A DNA stretch of 64,000 bases from Arthrobacter sp. ISL-48 (GTDB lineage: Bacteria; Actinomycetota; Actinomycetes; Actinomycetales; Micrococcaceae): NCBI RefSeq assembly GCF_018613805.1, contig NZ_JAGGPL010000009.1, positions 39,953 to 103,952 on the forward strand. Direction: 5' to 3'. How positions within the stretch are numbered: the first letter of the stretch is position 1; each line of letters opens with the position of its first letter. The notes beneath the pieces are model-generated. The model was not told the DNA's origin and made no database searches. It saw nothing but the letters and a program-made list of their open reading frames with translations. This document shows positions 60,945 to 64,000 of this stretch, piece after piece. Made by a program: the position numbers and the translations under genes.

Positions 60945-61408
60945 AGGGGGATGGTGATGGCCACCTGGGTGCCCTTATCGGGTGCGGAATCAATGGAGAT
61001 GGTGCCGGCGGCTTCCTGCACGGCCATGGTCATCAGGCATACACCGTACCCGTGCTTCCTACCCATGGATTGGGTCCTGCAGTTGAAGCCCACGCCGTTA
61101 TCGGTGACAGTCAGGCGGACACCGTGGTAAACGGCTGCCAGCCGGACGGTCAACTCTGTCGCGTGGGAGTGCCTGAGTGCGTTATTGAGTGTCTCCTCCG
61201 CGGCATGGTAGAGAAGGGTGGCGCAGGCGGCCGGAATTTCGACGCCGTGGTGCGGGGTCTCCCACCGCACGCAGACACCTTGTTGTCTGAGCGGAACGGT
61301 GAGCTTGTCTATGCAGCCGGCAAGTCCTAGGGCGTGGAAGTCAGCGGTGAGTTTGTCTTTAGTGACTGCCCCCGCGGTACTCGGGTCCAGAGCTGTTGTT
61401 TGGCTCAT
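60938..61408 (-). CDS. soluble histidine-kinase-like ATPase domain protein
   Basis: The 156-residue protein has a HATPase_c domain with N box (EETLNNALRHSHA), G1 (DNGVGFN) and G2-like (RKHGYGVCLMTMAVQEA) motifs, as in NarL-partner kinases (DesK/DegS type). There is no sensor, membrane segment or HisKA_3 phosphoacceptor helix; it may be a truncated kinase or an anti-sigma-like protein. GAGGGGAAAA precedes the ATG. No response regulator lies nearby. Confidence 0.75.
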   Translation of the reverse strand: MSQTTALDPSTAGAVTKDKLTADFHALGLAGCIDKLTVPLRQQGVCVRWETPHHGVEIPAACATLLYHAAEETLNNALRHSHATELTVRLAAVYHGVRLTVTDNGVGFNCRTQSMGRKHGYGVCLMTMAVQEAAGTISIDSAPDKGTQVAITIPLD

Positions 61409-61787
61409 GATTTTCCCCTCTTCCTTACATCCCGTACTTATACTTTGTATTCGCCCACCCGGTCCGGTTGGATTGGTGTGCCCTTGGACTAATAGTGGCT
61501 TTGAGGCATCAAGGATTCCGGCAGTTATCCGCAGCTTGGGGGAAAGTTTCGGGCAGTGTTCGGCAAGGTCGGTCAAACTGCTCCTGCGGGGCTAGTGAAA
61601 CTCACATGCCTGTGACTGAAACTTTGATTTAACTCGCCGGAAACCCACATTTGTACAGTGACCATACAGTTGGATCCAGACGGTGATGGCTGCCCTCCGA
61701 TGAACGTGGTCATGACTCCGCGTCCTTGTCCGGAGCGGCTCTCCGGGCCTTTTCCGTTCTCTCTTCGCATCACGAAAGGGGTTTCCC
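61409..61787. promoter_or_regulatory. 379-bp divergent intergenic region with GlnR-like box
   Basis: This region separates the kinase-like gene (minus) from amt (plus). GAAAC-N6-TTAAC-N6-GAAAC at 61618-61644 has the spacing of a GlnR box, fitting nitrogen control of amt. A possible amt -10 (TACAGT) follows near 61665. On the minus strand TATAAG near 61455 could be a -10 for the kinase-like gene. The remainder has no gene that I can support. Confidence 0.55.
61618..61644 (+). promoter_or_regulatory. GlnR-like binding site
   Basis: GAAAC (61618-61622), TTAAC (61629-61633) and GAAAC (61640-61644) have exact 6-nt spacers, as in actinobacterial GlnR boxes (GTnAC-N6-GAAAC). The first a-site is missing. 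It lies about 145 bp before the amt start. This is inference from the pattern and target. Confidence 0.5.
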
Positions 61788-63077
61788 ATGGATTCGGGAA
61801 ATGTCGCTTGGATTCTCGCCAGCTCCGCGCTGGTCTGCATGATGATTCCCGCCCTGGCTTTGTTCTATGGGGGTATGGTGGGGTCGCGCCGCATTCTGAA
61901 CATGATGATGATGTGCTTCGGCGGCGCCAGCCTGGTCGCCGTCCTCTGGGCACTGTTCGGCTATTCGATGGCTTTTGGGAATTCGGTCGGCGGGCTTGGC
62001 CTGATAGGTGATATCACTGAATTCCCCGGCATGGGGCAGATGCTCGCCAAGGACGATTCCGCGTCCATTCCACTCATTCTCTTTGCGGCATTCCAGCTGT
62101 TCTTCGCATGTGTCACAACGGCCCTGGTTGCGGGAGCGGCAGCCGGACGGATGAAGTTCGGCGCGTGGATGCTGTTCGCCGGGATCTGGGCCACCGTTGT
62201 CTACTTCCCGATCGCACACTGGGTGTTCGCGTTTACTTCGGCTGACGGCAGCGTCATCGGCGGCTGGATCGCCAGCGGCATCAAGGCCATAGACTTCGCT
62301 GGCGGAACAGCGGTGCACATGAACGCCGGCGCCGCGGCACTTGCCCTGGCACTCGTTCTGGGCAAAAGCTCGGGTTGGCCCAAGATGGAACACACCAAAC
62401 CGCACAGCAGGCCGCTTGTCCTCGTGGGGGCAGGGTTGCTCTGGATCGGTTGGTTCGGCTTCAACGCCGGCTCTGCACTGTCGGCCGGCCAGTCCGCAGC
62501 CGTGGTCTTCCTGAACACCGCTGTGGCCGCCTCGGCAGGACTCCTCGCCTGGGCCCTCGTGGAGCGGATGCGTCATGGGGCCGCCACCAGCATGGGTGCA
62601 GCTTCCGGCCTCATTGCGGCCCTGGTCGCCATCACCCCGGCCTGCGGTGCGGTGAGCCCGCTGGGCGCGGTGGCCATCGGTGCCATTGCCGGTGCGGTCT
62701 GCTCACTGGCTATTGAATGGAAGTTCCGGCTGGGCTTTGACGACTCGCTGGATGTAGTGGGCGTGCACCTGGTGGGCGGCATTATCGGCACGCTGCTGAT
62801 CGGGTTCTTCGCGACGGACGCTGCCCCGAACGGCGTGAACGGGCTGTTCTACGGCGGTGGCTTTACGCAGCTGGGTATCCAGGCTTTGGCCACGATCAGT
62901 GTCCTGGTCTACTCCTTCGGCATTACGTGGATCCTGGCCAAGATCCTGGACCGGACGATCGGCCTGCGAATCAAGCCCGAAGACGAACTTCGCGGCATCG
63001 ACATCGCAGCGCACTCCGAGCTCGCCTACCTCACAGACGAAGACCCCGTGGAGCTTGGTTCCCCGCAGCGGGCTTAA
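61788..63077 (+). CDS. amt: ammonium transporter
   Basis: The 429-residue, 11-helix Amt protein imports ammonium. The twin pore histidines are present in the motifs AVHMNAGAAALALAL and VVGVHLVGGIIGTLL, and the phenylalanine gate region is FGYSMAFG. No glnK follows in the window. The start follows GAAAGGGG. A GlnR-like box upstream fits induction in nitrogen limitation. Confidence 0.96.
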   Translation: MDSGNVAWILASSALVCMMIPALALFYGGMVGSRRILNMMMMCFGGASLVAVLWALFGYSMAFGNSVGGLGLIGDITEFPGMGQMLAKDDSASIPLILFAAFQLFFACVTTALVAGAAAGRMKFGAWMLFAGIWATVVYFPIAHWVFAFTSADGSVIGGWIASGIKAIDFAGGTAVHMNAGAAALALALVLGKSSGWPKMEHTKPHSRPLVLVGAGLLWIGWFGFNAGSALSAGQSAAVVFLNTAVAASAGLLAWALVERMRHGAATSMGAASGLIAALVAITPACGAVSPLGAVAIGAIAGAVCSLAIEWKFRLGFDDSLDVVGVHLVGGIIGTLLIGFFATDAAPNGVNGLFYGGGFTQLGIQALATISVLVYSFGITWILAKILDRTIGLRIKPEDELRGIDIAAHSELAYLTDEDPVELGSPQRA

Positions 63078-63086
63078 CAGATTTGG

Positions 63087-63152
63087 CAGAGGGCCGAACC
63101 GCGGACCGGTGCCAGCAGCAGCTGGCTTATAGTTCCGAGGTTCGGCCCTCTG
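63087..63152 (+). terminator. terminator-like dyad after amt
   Basis: CAGAGGGCCGAACC (63087-63100) and GGTTCGGCCCTCTG (63139-63152) are perfect 14-bp arms, 10 nt after the amt stop, with an inner GCCAG/CTGGC stem. There is no U-tract. The next 184 bp to the HNH gene contain nothing that I can support. Confidence 0.7.
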
Positions 63153-63336
63153 ACGTCGCGTGGCGTTTTGTTCCGCACGGTGGTTTCGGGCGGCTACGTC
63201 CGAGGCAGCGGCATGGCTAGCCCGCGTCCATAGCTCGGCGACCAGACGCAGCACGGCGGCATTGGTGTGCCCTTGCGTCCCGTCCCTGAGGCAGCTGTCA
63301 GCCATTTGGAGGGGTACCGCTGAGGAATGTCCTGAC

Positions 63337-64000
63337 TCATCCGTGCTGCGCGTGTCGGGCTACCCGCTCTGGAAAGCCGCCCTGTCCCGGGACGAGGTTT
63401 TGGGTTAGCCCGGGATCTTCGGGTGGCTCGGCGTCATGGATCTGGGTTTCGTCCGGCAACTCGGGTGGCTCCCAGTCCTGTTGTTCGTGTTGGAATTCGC
63501 GTCCGGTGAATGAGAGCCAGTCCGGTGGCTCCCAGTCTTGGTGTTCGCTTTGGTAGTGGCGGCCGCTGGGTGATACCCACCCGGGCGGCTTATTTTGGGT
63601 GGCCGGGGTGGGTTTCCACGCGCTGGTGTGTTTGAGTCTGTGGTGTTTGTGGCAGGGCTGGCCGAGGTTGGTGATGCCGGTGGTGCCGCCATCGGCCCAG
63701 GCGAGGAGGTGGTCGGCTTCGTTGTCCAGGGAGTGGTTGTTGCAGCCGGGGAACGGGCATTTCCCGTCCCGGATCCGGAGCCATTGCCGCATCGCTGTGG
63801 GAACCCGGTAGCTGGTGCGGCCGATTTCCAAGGGTGCGCCGTCGCGGGGGTCGGTCAGGACCCGGTGGAAGGACTCGGCGCCGTCGGCGACGAGTTGCCG
63901 TGCCATGGAGGCCGGGATGGGCCCGTACCCGTCAAGGGTGGCCGGTTCCTCACCGGCACCGATCAGGGAGAGCACCGGGACGGTGAGCAGGACCTGCGCC
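63337..64000 (-). CDS. DUF222/HNH endonuclease signature protein (5' end outside window)
   Basis: At least 221 residues of the C-terminal part are present; the frame is open to the right edge (AQVLLTVPVLSLIG). The HNH region is CPFPGCNNHSLDNEADHLL followed by NLGQPCHKHHRLKH, with conserved Cys and His residues. Such DUF222-HNH proteins are abundant in actinobacteria and often of uncertain activity. The C-terminus carries two tandem 20-residue repeats (63469-63588). Confidence 0.88.
   Translation of the reverse strand, partial: AQVLLTVPVLSLIGAGEEPATLDGYGPIPASMARQLVADGAESFHRVLTDPRDGAPLEIGRTSYRVPTAMRQWLRIRDGKCPFPGCNNHSLDNEADHLLAWADGGTTGITNLGQPCHKHHRLKHTSAWKPTPATQNKPPGWVSPSGRHYQSEHQDWEPPDWLSFTGREFQHEQQDWEPPELPDETQIHDAEPPEDPGLTQNLVPGQGGFPERVARHAQHG
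63469..63588 (-). repeat. two in-frame 60-bp repeats at the end of the HNH gene
   Basis: The units encode PPGWVSPSGRHYQSEHQDWE and PPDWLSFTGREFQHEQQDWE, identical at 12 of 20 residues, and a third unit begins (PPELPDE). The repeat lies after the HNH domain and is polar and Trp-rich. Confidence 0.85.

Overview
The window is high-GC DNA from an actinobacterium, most likely a member of the Micrococcaceae (Arthrobacter/Pseudarthrobacter type). The basis is the codon usage, the frequent GTG and TTG starts and 4-nt start/stop overlaps, a dnaK-grpE-dnaJ-hspR operon with HspR (HAIR) operators, an actinobacterial-type SAM-IV leader, a DUF222/HNH protein and an extradiol dioxygenase whose ligand numbering matches the Brevibacterium fuscum enzyme. 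It reads as ordinary chromosome. I see no insertion sequence, prophage, CRISPR array or rRNA; one tRNA gene (Gly, CCC anticodon) is present.

Layout. 1-9.3 kb: an MFS exporter behind a MarR-like operator, an AlaDH/PNT-family dehydrogenase coupled to a tiny lysine-rich protein, tRNA-Gly, a SRPBCC protein, a secreted CAP-domain/VCBS-repeat protein, dCTP deaminase, a two-gene cation/proton antiporter (membrane and TrkA-C subunits), and a UMF1-type MFS protein. 9.5-15.9 kb: a complete Mrp multisubunit Na+/H+ antiporter operon (A-B fused, then C, D, E, F, G). 16.3-20.1 kb: a TPP riboswitch followed by an ykoEDC-type ECF transporter for thiamine or its precursor. 20.1-24.7 kb: a secreted protein, an unusual HTH-MurA fusion, a YbdK-type carboxylate-amine ligase and a membrane protein. 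24.8-26.9 kb: a SAM-IV riboswitch controlling a DUF1737 protein, a rhodanese and MetZ. 27.0-29.5 kb: a large surface protein joining a GH26-like domain to an OpgC-type membrane acyltransferase.

29.6-42.9 kb: a mixed metabolic stretch with a thiolase, acetyltransferase, TetR regulators, zinc alcohol dehydrogenase, PabC, cardiolipin synthase, a P-loop kinase-PabB fusion, LMW-PTP, LysE exporter, methyltransferase, and an epimerase divergent from its likely TetR repressor with clear palindromic operators. 43.0-46.4 kb: a CUT1 sugar ABC importer (Tat lipoprotein plus two permeases, no ATPase) with LacI-type operators. 46.4-51.2 kb: an acidic repeat protein and the heat-shock operon. Two HAIR boxes bracket the dnaK promoter, and a striking foldable element lies between grpE and dnaJ.

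51.4-58.2 kb: a homoprotocatechuate meta-cleavage operon (FAH-RraA fusion, GntR regulator, HpaE, HpaD, HpaH, HpaI) that would convert 3,4-dihydroxyphenylacetate to succinate semialdehyde and pyruvate. 58.4-64 kb: VOC and YdeI proteins, a SRPBCC-EVE-MarR operon, a soluble histidine-kinase-like ATPase overlapping a 15-bp repeat array, an ammonium transporter with a GlnR-like box, and the 3' part of a DUF222/HNH protein that runs off the right edge. The most unusual items are the grpE-dnaJ structured element and the multidomain fusions (HTH-MurA, GH26-OpgC, kinase-PabB, FAH-RraA).
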